NCBI GenBank assembly: GCA_050694275.1
Contig: JBOGXF010000159.1
Span: 1-18,907, forward strand
Length of the DNA stretch: 18,907 nucleotides
DNA from: JBOGXF01 sp050694275
GTDB lineage: Bacteria > Actinomycetota > CADDZG01 > WHSQ01
Direction: 5' to 3'
A model generated the notes under the pieces. It worked only from the letters and a program-made list of their open reading frames with translations. It did no database searches and was not told the origin of the DNA. This document shows positions 5,984-12,962 of the stretch, one piece after another. Position 1 is the stretch's first letter, and each line of letters opens with the position of its first letter. Both the position numbers and the translations under genes were made by a program.

Positions 5984-6723
5984 TGAGCCACACCTCGGTC
6001 CGGTTGGGTCCGGGCCGTCATCGATCTCGGGGGGAGGCCATCATCGAGTCCACCTACCTGTTGGCCAGGGCCATCCTGAAGCCGTGGCTCGCCACCTGGT
6101 TTCGCTGGCACATCGAAGGGCTCGAGCACATCCCCCCCAAAGGAGAGGCCGGGATCCTCGCGTTCAACCACATCGCATACCTGGACGCGCTCGCGGCCGC
6201 CTACGCGGTCGACAAGGCCCGGCGCGTGCCTCGGTTTCTCGCCAAGAGCGAGTTGTTCGAGGACAAGCGCATCGCGTGGGTCCTGAGGGGGGCCAAGCAG
6301 ATCGAGGTCAGGCGGGGGAGCCGCGACGCGCCGATGGCGCTCGACAACGCGCTCCGGGCTCTCGCCGACGGGGAGCTCATCGTCGTCTTCCCCGAGGGCA
6401 CGATCACGACCGATCCACAGCTGCACCCGAGGGAGGCGAAGACCGGGGCGGCGCGCCTGTCGATGAAGTCGGGGGTGCCGATCACGCCCGCGGGCATATG
6501 GGGTACGGCGAACATCTGGCCCAAGGGATACGCCAAGCGGTGGACGCCCGGTCAGGACATCCTCATCAGAGTCGGGGCCCCGATCGCACCCGAAGGAGAC
6601 CCCGAATCGCGCGACGAGTGGCGGAACCTCGGCCGCACCGTCATGGACGAGATCGCGCGCCTCACCGCGGGACTCCGTCCGGCCGTGCCGGATAGGAGAC
6701 GACCAAAGAAGAGGGCGGCATGA
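5983..6723 (+). CDS. plsC: 1-acyl-sn-glycerol-3-phosphate acyltransferase (PlsC-like)
   Basis: This is a 246-residue lysophospholipid acyltransferase that should transfer an acyl chain to the sn-2 position of lysophosphatidate at the inner membrane face. The catalytic HX4D motif is NHIAYLD (H63, D68). The substrate-binding FPEGT is at 136-140. Family blocks include EGLEHIPPKG before the active site and SGVPITPAGIWGT after it. The C-terminus is basic (RRRPKKRAA). The start is uncertain: ATG 5983 has no Shine-Dalgarno sequence and sits on a -10 element, while the domain begins near residue 25 (STYLLARAILKPWL). A G-rich purine tract lies at 6028-6036, but no standard start codon is well placed after it. 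The stop overlaps the gpsA ATG (ATGA), giving a coupled pair for glycerophospholipid synthesis. Confidence 0.88.
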   Translation: MSHTSVRLGPGRHRSRGEAIIESTYLLARAILKPWLATWFRWHIEGLEHIPPKGEAGILAFNHIAYLDALAAAYAVDKARRVPRFLAKSELFEDKRIAWVLRGAKQIEVRRGSRDAPMALDNALRALADGELIVVFPEGTITTDPQLHPREAKTGAARLSMKSGVPITPAGIWGTANIWPKGYAKRWTPGQDILIRVGAPIAPEGDPESRDEWRNLGRTVMDEIARLTAGLRPAVPDRRRPKKRAA

Positions 6724-7766
6724 AAGCCGCGTTCGTCGGCGCGGGGTCGTGGGGCACCGCGACCGCGTGCCTCGTGGCCAAGAAGAACGAGGGCGAAGTG
6801 TCGCTGTGGGCCCGTCGGGGCGAGCTCGCCGAGACGATCAACCTCTATCACGAGAACCCGGAGTACCTCCCCGAGTGCGAGCTGCCGGACTCGCTGCGGG
6901 CGACGAACGACCTCGAGGAGGCGCTCGAGGGCGCCGAGGTCGTGGTGATGGCCGTGCCGTCACACGGGTTCCGCGGAGTGTTGAAAGAGGTCGCCGCCAT
7001 CACCGGCCCCCGCCCCGTGTACGTGAGCCTGGCCAAGGGCCTCGAAGTCGACACCCGCCTGCGCATGTCCGAGGTCATCGCCCAGGAGGTGGACGGGATC
7101 CCCGACGCAAACGTCGCGGTGCTCACCGGCCCCAACCTCGCCAAAGAGGTCGTGCGCGGCTACCCGGCGGCGTCCACCATCGCCTGCAAAGTCGAGGACA
7201 CCGGGAAGCGCTTGCAGGAGCTGTTCCACGCGCCGGCGTTTCGCTGCTACACCAACCAGGACGTCGTCGGCTGCGAGCTCGGAGGCGCGTTCAAGAACGT
7301 CATCGCCATCGCCGCCGGCATGGCGGACGGACTCGGCTTCGGCGACAACACGAAGGCGACGGTGATGACTCGGGGCCTGGCCGAGATGGCGCGCTTCTCG
7401 GTCAAGTTCGGCGCCGAGCCGCTGACGTTTCTCGGGCTCGCCGGGGTCGGCGACCTCGTCGCGACGTGCGCGAGCCCGCAATCGAGGAACCACTCGGTCG
7501 GGATCGAGCTCGGCAAGGGTCGCAAGATCGACGAGATCATCGGGTCGATGAACATGGTCGCCGAGGGAGTGAAGAGCTGTAAGCCGATCCACGAGCTGGG
7601 ACGGGACGCGGGCGTGTGGATGCCGATCACCGAGAACGTGGTGAACATCTGCCACAACGATTACAGCGTCGAGGACGTCGTCGCCGATCTCCTGGCGCGC
7701 GAGATCCGGGCCGAGTTCCACGGCATCGACGACCTCTTCCCGCCGAGTGCTCACGAGAGAACCTGA
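6720..7766 (+). CDS. gpsA: glycerol-3-phosphate dehydrogenase [NAD(P)+]
   Basis: This is a 348-residue enzyme of full family length that reduces dihydroxyacetone phosphate to sn-glycerol-3-phosphate, the backbone of phospholipids. The N-terminal Rossmann motif is GAGSWGTA at 7-14. Next come VVMAVPSH at 75-82, SLAKGLE with K106, LTGPNLAKEV at 135-144, the catalytic GGAFKNVIAIAAG with K192, GDNTKA at 208-213 and GLAGVGDLVATC at 239-250 followed by SRN at 255-257. All key residues are present. Its ATG overlaps the plsC stop, so supply of glycerol-3-phosphate and its acylation are translationally coupled. The stop lies in the loop of a perfect 11-base inverted repeat shared with the converging PLP-enzyme gene. 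Confidence 0.96.
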   Translation: MKAAFVGAGSWGTATACLVAKKNEGEVSLWARRGELAETINLYHENPEYLPECELPDSLRATNDLEEALEGAEVVVMAVPSHGFRGVLKEVAAITGPRPVYVSLAKGLEVDTRLRMSEVIAQEVDGIPDANVAVLTGPNLAKEVVRGYPAASTIACKVEDTGKRLQELFHAPAFRCYTNQDVVGCELGGAFKNVIAIAAGMADGLGFGDNTKATVMTRGLAEMARFSVKFGAEPLTFLGLAGVGDLVATCASPQSRNHSVGIELGKGRKIDEIIGSMNMVAEGVKSCKPIHELGRDAGVWMPITENVVNICHNDYSVEDVVADLLAREIRAEFHGIDDLFPPSAHERT

Positions 7767-7788
7767 GAGGTCGCGTGGTGAGCACTCG
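7744..7788. terminator. 11-bp inverted repeat at the gpsA/PLP-enzyme convergent junction
   Basis: CGAGTGCTCAC (7744-7754) pairs perfectly with GTGAGCACTCG (7778-7788) across a 23-base loop that holds the gpsA TGA. The PLP-enzyme stop (7791-7793) is just outside. No U-tract follows on either strand. Position and symmetry suggest a bidirectional terminator or a transcript 3'-end stabiliser. Confidence 0.55.
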
Positions 7789-7790
7789 AG

Positions 7791-8985
7791 CTAGGAGCGG
7801 AGGGCCTGGTCGAGGTCGGCGATGAGGTCCTCGGGGTCCTCGAGACCGACCGACAACCTGCAGAACCCCTCGGAGATGCCCGCGGCCGCGAGCTCGCCGG
7901 CATCGAGCTGCGTGTGGGTGACGCTCGCGGCGTGGACGATGAGCGAGTGCGTTCCGCCCAGCGAGGCCGCAGGGGAGACCACGCGCAGGCGCTCCTGAAA
8001 CCGTTTGGCCCGATCGCGCCCTCCGGAGACGTCGAAGCCGAGAGTTCCGCCCCCCTGGCCCCCGAGCACCTTCTGGAGCAGGGCATGGGCCGGGTCCGAG
8101 GGGATGCCGGGGTACGAAACCGACGCGATGTCGCGGTGGTCCTCGAGCCAGCGGGCGATCTCGAGCGCGGTTTGCGATGCGCGCGCGACGCGCAGGTGCA
8201 GCGTCGCGATGCCGCGCAGAGCGAGCCACGCGTTGAACGGCGCCATCGTCGCCCCGAGCTCGCGCGCCACCTCGGCCACCTTGCTCAGCATGGAGGCATC
8301 ACCGCACACGACCCCGCCCATGAGGTCGTGATGACCTCCGAGGAACTTGGTTGCCGAGTGGACGACCATCGTCGCGCCCAGCTCGACGGGACGGCACAGG
8401 ATCGGGCTCGCGAACGTGTTGTCCACCACGAACGGGATGCCCGCGTCGGCGGCGAGGGAGCCGAGCGCCGGAAGATCGGCGAGGAGGGCGCGGGGGTTCC
8501 CGATGGTCTCGCAGTAGAGCAGCCTCGCGCCCGGCAGAGCGCGTTCGATGCCGTCGAGATCGGTGACGTCGAAGAGATCGGCCGAGATCCCAAAGCGCGG
8601 CAGCAACGCGGTCAGCAGCTCGTGCGTGCCCCCGTAGAGCTGGCGCGCCGCGACCATGCGCTCGCCGGCCGAGCAGAGGGCGAGAAAGACGGTCGAGATC
8701 GCGGCCATGCCCGAAGCGAAGGCCTCGGCTCCTTCGGTGCCCTCGAGATCGGCCACGGCGGCCTCGAACGCGTCGATGGTGGGGTTGGCCCACCGGGTGT
8801 AGACGTAGCCGGCCCCCGTCTTGTCCGCGGATGCCTTGGCGAAGAGATCGGCGTCGTCGAACTCGTAGGTCGAGGAGAGATCGAGAGGGGGCGCGACCGG
8901 TATCCCGGGCTGCTCTGGGGGCCGAGGGGGGGTGGACGGCGCGCGTCCCCTGCCCGCGGCGATCGGGCGGAAGCTTCCGGCTCAG
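7791..8985 (-). CDS. Cys/Met-metabolism PLP enzyme (cystathionine gamma-synthase/lyase family), frameshifted N-terminus
   Basis: This gene encodes a PLP-dependent enzyme of the MetB/MetC/MetZ family acting on cystathionine, O-acyl-homoserine or related substrates. From its C-terminal side the intact frame shows SYEF-type start sequence (DLSSTYEFDDADLF), GYVYTRWANPTIDAFE, SGMAAIS, PFVVDNTFASP, and the PLP lysine in VHSATKFLGGHHD. It ends with SVGLEDPEDLIADL. The exact reaction cannot be fixed. In that frame there is no ATG, GTG or TTG between the TGA at 8982-8984 and the conserved core. The family's N-terminal TRAVH block lies in a neighbouring frame, joined through a run of seven G (8926-8932; C on the coding strand). 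One base fewer would restore TRAVHPPRPPEQPG. The only nearby start there is a CTG at 8985 overlapping the upstream stop. The gene is either disrupted, a sequencing error, or frameshifted in expression. Confidence 0.75.
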
Positions 8986-9221
8986 AGGTGAACGACGGGG
9001 CAGGTCAGGGTCCGCGTGATGCCGTCGACCGCCTGGATCTTGGCGACGACGAGCTTGCCGAGATCGTCGACGTTCGGCGCGCTGGCGCGGACGATGACGT
9101 CGTAGGGACCCGTGACGTCTTCGGCCGCATCGACCCCGTCTATCTCGCGCACCTCGTTGGCGACCTGGGCCGCCTTGCCGACCTCGGTCTGGATGAGAAT
9201 GTAAGCCTGAACTTCCGCCAC
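8982..9221 (-). CDS. stand-alone Lrp/AsnC ligand-binding (RAM) domain protein
   Basis: This is a 79-residue protein consisting only of the Lrp/AsnC effector-binding domain, with no helix-turn-helix. The strand-helix pattern is clear: QAYILIQTEVG, a helix (KAAQVANEVREIDGV), DAAEDVTGPYDVIVRASAP with the family's TGPYD turn, a helix (NVDDLGKLVVAKIQAV) and DGITRTLTCPVVHL. Such single-domain proteins form dimers or larger rings and bind amino acids. With no DNA-binding part, it would act through a partner. The start is a GTG with AGGAGG seven bases upstream. It lies directly upstream of the PLP enzyme, sharing CTGA at the junction, which suggests an amino-acid sensing role near a sulfur amino-acid enzyme, though that is inference. 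It is divergent from pckA. Confidence 0.85.
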   Translation of the reverse strand: MAEVQAYILIQTEVGKAAQVANEVREIDGVDAAEDVTGPYDVIVRASAPNVDDLGKLVVAKIQAVDGITRTLTCPVVHL

Positions 9222-9228
9222 GCGCGGT

Positions 9229-9234
9229 CCTCCT
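9229..9234 (-). promoter_or_regulatory. Shine-Dalgarno of the RAM-domain gene
   Basis: A perfect AGGAGG on the minus strand lies seven bases before the GTG at 9221 and fixes that unusual start. Confidence 0.75.
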
Positions 9235-9295
9235 TCGTATGCGGGCCCGGACGTCGGGGAGTCTACCCCTCAAGGGCGCGCCGCGAGCGAGGCGT

Positions 9296-9301
9296 TAGGC
9301 T
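9296..9301 (+). promoter_or_regulatory. possible -10 element of pckA
   Basis: TAGGCT would start transcription near 9308, about 32 bases before the pckA ATG, leaving room for its ribosome-binding site. No -35 is evident. Confidence 0.3.
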
Positions 9302-9325
9302 TGGCGCCCCTTCTCTCACCAGCGC

Positions 9326-9332
9326 AAAGGAG
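9326..9332 (+). promoter_or_regulatory. Shine-Dalgarno of pckA
   Basis: AAAGGAG lies seven bases before the ATG at 9340. It selects that start over the in-frame TTG at 9301. Confidence 0.75.
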
Positions 9333-9339
9333 CTCTCAC

Positions 9340-10917
9340 ATGGCGGCGAGCGAGCTGGCGGGCATCGAGCGGCCGGAAAACATTTACCGGAACCTCAGCG
9401 CGCCGGAACTGATCGAACGGGCGGTAGCCCGTAACGAGGCAACGCTGGCGCTCTCCGGCGCTCTCGTCGCGTCCACCGGGGAGCGAACGGGGCGCTCTCC
9501 GAAAGACCGCTTCTTCGTCTCGCACGGACAGTCCAAGGACAGGATCGATTGGGGACAGGTCAATCGCCCGGTCGAACCCGAGGTCTTCGACGCTCTTTTC
9601 GACCGGGTCCGCAAGCATCTCCAGGGCCGGGAGCTTTTCGTCGTGGACGGCTTCATCGGCGCCGACCCCGATCACTCGATAAGGCTTCGGGTCGTTTCCG
9701 AGCTGGCGTGGCACGCGTTGTTCGCGCAGCAACTCTTCCGGCGTCCGGAGCGGTCGAGTCTCGACTCCTTCGAGCCGGACTTCATCCTCGTCTCCGCTCC
9801 GAGCCATCAGGCCGTTCCCGAAAGAGACGGCACCAACTCCGATGCCTTCATCGGCCTCGATCTCGAACGCAAGCAGGTTCTGATCTGCGGCACCCACTAC
9901 GCCGGCGAGATGAAGAAGTCGATTTTCACCTCGGCCAACTACCTCATGCCCATGGCCGGCGTCTTGCCCATGCACTGCTCCGCGAATCTCGGCGAGCGGG
10001 GCGACGTCGCGTTGTTCTTCGGCCTCTCGGGCACGGGCAAGACGACCCTGTCGGCAGACCCAAAACGCCGCCTAATCGGGGACGACGAGCACGGCTGGTC
10101 CGACAACGGCGTGTTCAACTTCGAGGGCGGCTGCTACGCGAAGTGCATCAACCTGTCCGAGAAGAAGGAGCCCCAGATCTGGAACGCGATCAGGTTCGGG
10201 GCGGTGGTCGAGAACGTGGTCGTCGATCCCACCACGCGCGACGTCGACTACGACGACGACTCGATCACCGAGAACACGCGAGCCGCCTATCCGCTCGAGT
10301 TCATCGATGGGTTCGTGCCGGAGGGTCGCGCCGGTCACGCCGAGACGATCGTCTTCTTGACCGCCGATGCGTTCGGTGTCCTGCCCCCGATTGCCGCGCT
10401 GTCCGAGGAGTCGGCCCGTTATCACTTCCTGTCGGGGTTCACGTCCAAGCTCGCCGGGACCGAGGCGGGGCTCGGGAGCGAGCCCGAGGCGACGTTCTCG
10501 ACCTGCTTCGGATCGCCGTTCCTGCCTCTCTCCCCGGACACCTACTCGCGCATGCTTGGGGAGCGCATGGCCAAGCACGAGGCGCGCGCCTTCCTCGTCA
10601 ACACCGGCTGGACCGGGGGACCCTACGGGGTGGGCCGGCGCATGGACCTCGCGCACACGCGCGCGATGGTCGACGCCGCGGCCTCGGGTGCGCTCGATGG
10701 GGTCGAGACCAAACGGCACCCGATCTTCAACCTCGACGTCCCGGTGAGCTGTCCGGGGGTCCCGTCCGAGGTGCTCGAGCCGCGCGCGACATGGGCCGAC
10801 AAGGAGGGTTACGAGGAGAAGGCGCGCGAGCTCGCACGCATGTTCGTCAAGAACTTCGAGCGCTTCACCGACGCGGTCTCGCCCGAGGTGATCGCCGCTG
10901 GGCCCAACCCCGACTAG
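9340..10917 (+). CDS. pckA: phosphoenolpyruvate carboxykinase (ATP)
   Basis: This is a 525-residue enzyme of normal length that converts oxaloacetate and ATP to phosphoenolpyruvate and CO2, the first committed step of gluconeogenesis. The ATP-type family is shown by GERTGRSPKDRF at 48-59, the YAGEMKK block at 188-194 and PMHCSANLG at 210-218. The P-loop GLSGTGKTT is at 228-236, followed by the metal-binding IGDDEHGW at 247-254 and FNFEGGCYAKCINL near 260-273. GTP-type enzymes lack this layout, and many actinobacteria carry the GTP type, so the ATP type is informative. The start has a good Shine-Dalgarno sequence. The gene is divergent from the RAM-domain gene and convergent with dodecin, with ten bases between the stops. 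Confidence 0.96.
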   Translation: MAASELAGIERPENIYRNLSAPELIERAVARNEATLALSGALVASTGERTGRSPKDRFFVSHGQSKDRIDWGQVNRPVEPEVFDALFDRVRKHLQGRELFVVDGFIGADPDHSIRLRVVSELAWHALFAQQLFRRPERSSLDSFEPDFILVSAPSHQAVPERDGTNSDAFIGLDLERKQVLICGTHYAGEMKKSIFTSANYLMPMAGVLPMHCSANLGERGDVALFFGLSGTGKTTLSADPKRRLIGDDEHGWSDNGVFNFEGGCYAKCINLSEKKEPQIWNAIRFGAVVENVVVDPTTRDVDYDDDSITENTRAAYPLEFIDGFVPEGRAGHAETIVFLTADAFGVLPPIAALSEESARYHFLSGFTSKLAGTEAGLGSEPEATFSTCFGSPFLPLSPDTYSRMLGERMAKHEARAFLVNTGWTGGPYGVGRRMDLAHTRAMVDAAASGALDGVETKRHPIFNLDVPVSCPGVPSEVLEPRATWADKEGYEEKARELARMFVKNFERFTDAVSPEVIAAGPNPD

Positions 10918-10927
10918 ACGCCTCCGC

Positions 10928-11131
10928 TCAACGCTCGATCTCGAAGAAGATCCGGACGTCGGTGTGATACTCGGTGACGATGCCGTCGTCGACCACCGCT
11001 CTCGTCCCGAGCACGTCCATCTTCTGGATCCGTCGGATGGTCTTGGACGCCTCTCCCAGGGCCTGACGCGCGGCGTCGCCCCAGCTCTCGGCCGATACCC
11101 CCGTCAGCTCGATCGTGTTGATGACCGCCAT
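10928..11131 (-). CDS. dodecin (flavin-binding small protein)
   Basis: This is a 67-residue protein of the dodecin family, which assembles into hollow dodecamers that store or buffer flavins. The pattern is complete: a first strand VINTIELTGVS, a helix SWGDAARQALGEASKTIRRIQ with the conserved ASKT, a strand KMDVLGTRAVVDDGIVTEYH and a last strand TDVRIFFEIER. Its length is typical. An AGGAGG sits eight bases before the ATG. The gene is divergent from thiL, with 20 bases between the two ATGs, so its promoter must lie inside the thiL coding start. It is convergent with pckA. Whether it serves the thiamine pathway or simply flavin storage cannot be told. Confidence 0.9.
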   Translation of the reverse strand: MAVINTIELTGVSAESWGDAARQALGEASKTIRRIQKMDVLGTRAVVDDGIVTEYHTDVRIFFEIER

Positions 11132-11139
11132 AAAGTGAG

Positions 11140-11145
11140 CCTCCT
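11140..11145 (-). promoter_or_regulatory. Shine-Dalgarno of dodecin
   Basis: A perfect AGGAGG lies eight bases before the ATG at 11131, within the 20-base gap to thiL. Its presence shows that the dodecin transcript has a real leader, which must begin at or beyond the thiL start codon. Confidence 0.75.
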
Positions 11146-11151
11146 GGCCAG

Positions 11152-12174
11152 ATGAAAGAGCACGAGGCGACCGTATCCGAATTGGGCGAGCGCGCGCTGA
11201 TCGAACGGATCGCCGCGCGCATCGGAGACGCCGCCGCAGACGAGACGTGGGCCGGTGACGAGACGGCCGCAGACGAGACGTGGGCCGGCGACGACGCCGC
11301 GGTCATCGTTGCCCCGGGAAAACAAGTCCTCTTCACCACGGACGTCATGATCGAGGGCGTCGATTTCGATCGCGCCTACTCCTCCGGGGGCGACATCGGC
11401 TGGAAGGCGCTGACCGTCAACGTCTCCGACATCGCGGCGATGGCGGGACGTCCCACGCACGCGGTCGTGACGTTGTCCCTGCGGCCGGACTGCGAGGTCG
11501 CGTTCGTGGACGGGATCCTGGACGGCCTGCTCGAGGCCTCCCGTCGGTGGAGGGTGCGTCTCGTCGGAGGAGATCTCAGCGGCGCCGACCAGATCGGGAT
11601 ATCCGCGGCGGTCCTCGGCGCGCCCGCGGGGGAGCGCGCGGTGCACCGATCCGGCGCCGGCCCCGGCGAAGCGTTGTGCGTCACCGGTCGTCTCGGGGGC
11701 GCGGCCGGCGGCCTCATCGTGCTTCGGCGCAGGCTCGACCGGGCCGACGATTCGATCGAGCGGCTTGCGCGGCGCCATCTCCGACCGGAGGCGCGCGTGG
11801 ACGCCGGGGCCGCGCTCGCCGCGGCGGGGGCTACGGCGATGATCGACCTTTCCGACGGGCTCGCGGTCGACCTCGGACACCTGTGCAGATCGAGCGGCGT
11901 GGGCTGCTGGATCGATCCACTAGCGATCCCGGTCGACGAGAGCCTGCCCGCCCTGCAGGAGGACGCGCTCCGGCTCGCGATCGCCGGGGGAGAGGACTTC
12001 GAGCTGCTCGTCGCGCTTCCCCACGAAAGCGTGGTCGCCGCAGCCACCGCGGTCGAAGCCACGGGAGTTCTGCTGACGCGCATCGGCGAGGTCACCGATG
12101 AGGGATGCTGGATAGGAAACGACCCGCTCGACAGATGGGAGGAGCAGGGATGGGAGCACCTGCGCGACCGGTAG
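11152..12174 (+). CDS. thiL: thiamine-monophosphate kinase
   Basis: This is a 340-residue kinase that phosphorylates thiamine monophosphate to thiamine diphosphate, the active cofactor. Family landmarks are SELGERALIERIA at the N-terminus, the metal-binding AGDDAAVI (46-52), FTTDVMIEGVDF, the GWKALTVNVSDIAAMAG block, LVGGDLSGAD, CVTGRLGGAAGG, MIDLSDGLAVDLGHLC and AIAGGEDFELL. All are in order and intact. A 33-base in-frame tandem duplication (11233-11298) repeats the 11 residues just before and into the metal motif; only the second copy keeps GDDAA. The ATG at 11152 has no Shine-Dalgarno sequence, but it precedes the family's N-terminal block by only a few residues. The gene overlaps thiD by 25 bases, forming a thiamine pair. 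Confidence 0.94.
   Translation: MKEHEATVSELGERALIERIAARIGDAAADETWAGDETAADETWAGDDAAVIVAPGKQVLFTTDVMIEGVDFDRAYSSGGDIGWKALTVNVSDIAAMAGRPTHAVVTLSLRPDCEVAFVDGILDGLLEASRRWRVRLVGGDLSGADQIGISAAVLGAPAGERAVHRSGAGPGEALCVTGRLGGAAGGLIVLRRRLDRADDSIERLARRHLRPEARVDAGAALAAAGATAMIDLSDGLAVDLGHLCRSSGVGCWIDPLAIPVDESLPALQEDALRLAIAGGEDFELLVALPHESVVAAATAVEATGVLLTRIGEVTDEGCWIGNDPLDRWEEQGWEHLRDR
11233..11298 (+). repeat. 33-bp in-frame tandem duplication in thiL
   Basis: Two adjacent 33-base units (11233-11265 and 11266-11298) are identical over their first 23 bases and agree at 29 of 33. They encode AADETWAGDET and AADETWAGDDA. The second unit runs into the conserved metal-binding motif. Confidence 0.85.
12138..12144 (+). 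promoter_or_regulatory. Shine-Dalgarno of thiD
   Basis: GGAGGAG lies five bases before the ATG at 12150, inside the thiL 3' end. It favours that start over the downstream ATG at 12180, which has no good site. Confidence 0.7.
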
Positions 12175-12962
12175 AGGGCATGCCGCGCGCCCTCACCATC
12201 GCCGGATCGGATTCGGGCGGGGGGGCCGGCATACAGGCGGACCTGAAGGTCTTCTTCGCTCTGGGTTGTCACGGCATGAGCGCGCTGACCGCGCTGACCG
12301 CCCAGAACACGGTTGGGGTCACCGGCATCCACGAGGTCCCAGCCGAGTTCGTGATCGCCCAGATCGAGGCGGTGGCGTCGGATATCGGGGTCGATGCGGC
12401 CAAGACCGGCATGCTCGCATCGGCCGCCATCGTCGAGGCCGTCGCGAAAGCCGTCGAGGCCAACGACATCGACAACCTCGTGGTCGATCCCGTGTTCGTG
12501 TCCAAGAGCCGCGACCGTTTGCTGGCCGAGGACGCGATCGACGCGCTCGCCGGGCGCCTCCTCCCACTCGCCGCGATCGTCACGCCCAACCTCTTCGAGG
12601 CGAGCGGTCTGCTGCACGAGGAAGTGACGACTCTCGACGAGATGAAGGAAGCCGCCCGGGCCCTCCACGGTCTGGGGTGCCGCGCGGTCCTCGTGAAGGG
12701 GGGTCATCTCGAGAACGAGGAGGCGATCGACGTCTTCTTCAACGGATCGCAAGCGACCGAGATCGCGGGCCCCCGGTTCGACACGCAAGATACTCACGGA
12801 ACCGGATGCGCGCTCTCGGCTGCGCTCGCGGCGCGCCTCGCGCACGGAGACGATCTCCTGACCGCGGCGCGCGCGGCGAAGGAGTTCGTGGCCGGCGCGA
12901 TCGAGCGCGCGCTCCGGCTCGGGCGCGGCTACGGCCCGGTCAATCCCGCGTGGCGCTTCTAG
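12150..12962 (+). CDS. thiD: hydroxymethylpyrimidine / phosphomethylpyrimidine kinase
   Basis: This is a 270-residue ribokinase-fold enzyme that phosphorylates hydroxymethylpyrimidine and then its monophosphate, making the pyrimidine half of thiamine. The N-terminus has ALTIAGSDSGGGAGIQADLK, followed by GCHGMSALTALTAQNT, the signature of the family. VDAAKTGML and VVDPVFVSKSRDRLL follow. Near the C-terminus are VLVKGGHL and the anion-hole and catalytic stretch DTQDTHGTGCALSAA. Nothing is missing. It overlaps thiL, so pyrimidine activation and the final kinase step are coexpressed; the thiazole and coupling genes are not in this window. Its TAG shares CTAG with the stop of the converging membrane-protein gene. 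Confidence 0.94.
   Translation: MGAPARPVEGMPRALTIAGSDSGGGAGIQADLKVFFALGCHGMSALTALTAQNTVGVTGIHEVPAEFVIAQIEAVASDIGVDAAKTGMLASAAIVEAVAKAVEANDIDNLVVDPVFVSKSRDRLLAEDAIDALAGRLLPLAAIVTPNLFEASGLLHEEVTTLDEMKEAARALHGLGCRAVLVKGGHLENEEAIDVFFNGSQATEIAGPRFDTQDTHGTGCALSAALAARLAHGDDLLTAARAAKEFVAGAIERALRLGRGYGPVNPAWRF

Noticed and set aside
9301..9339. TTG start for pckA, adding 13 residues
   Set aside because: The ATG at 9340 has AAAGGAG seven bases upstream and matches the family start.
11132..11151. TPP riboswitch before the thiamine genes
   Set aside because: Only 20 bases lie between dodecin and thiL, too few for the aptamer, and no THI-box-like sequence was seen nearby.
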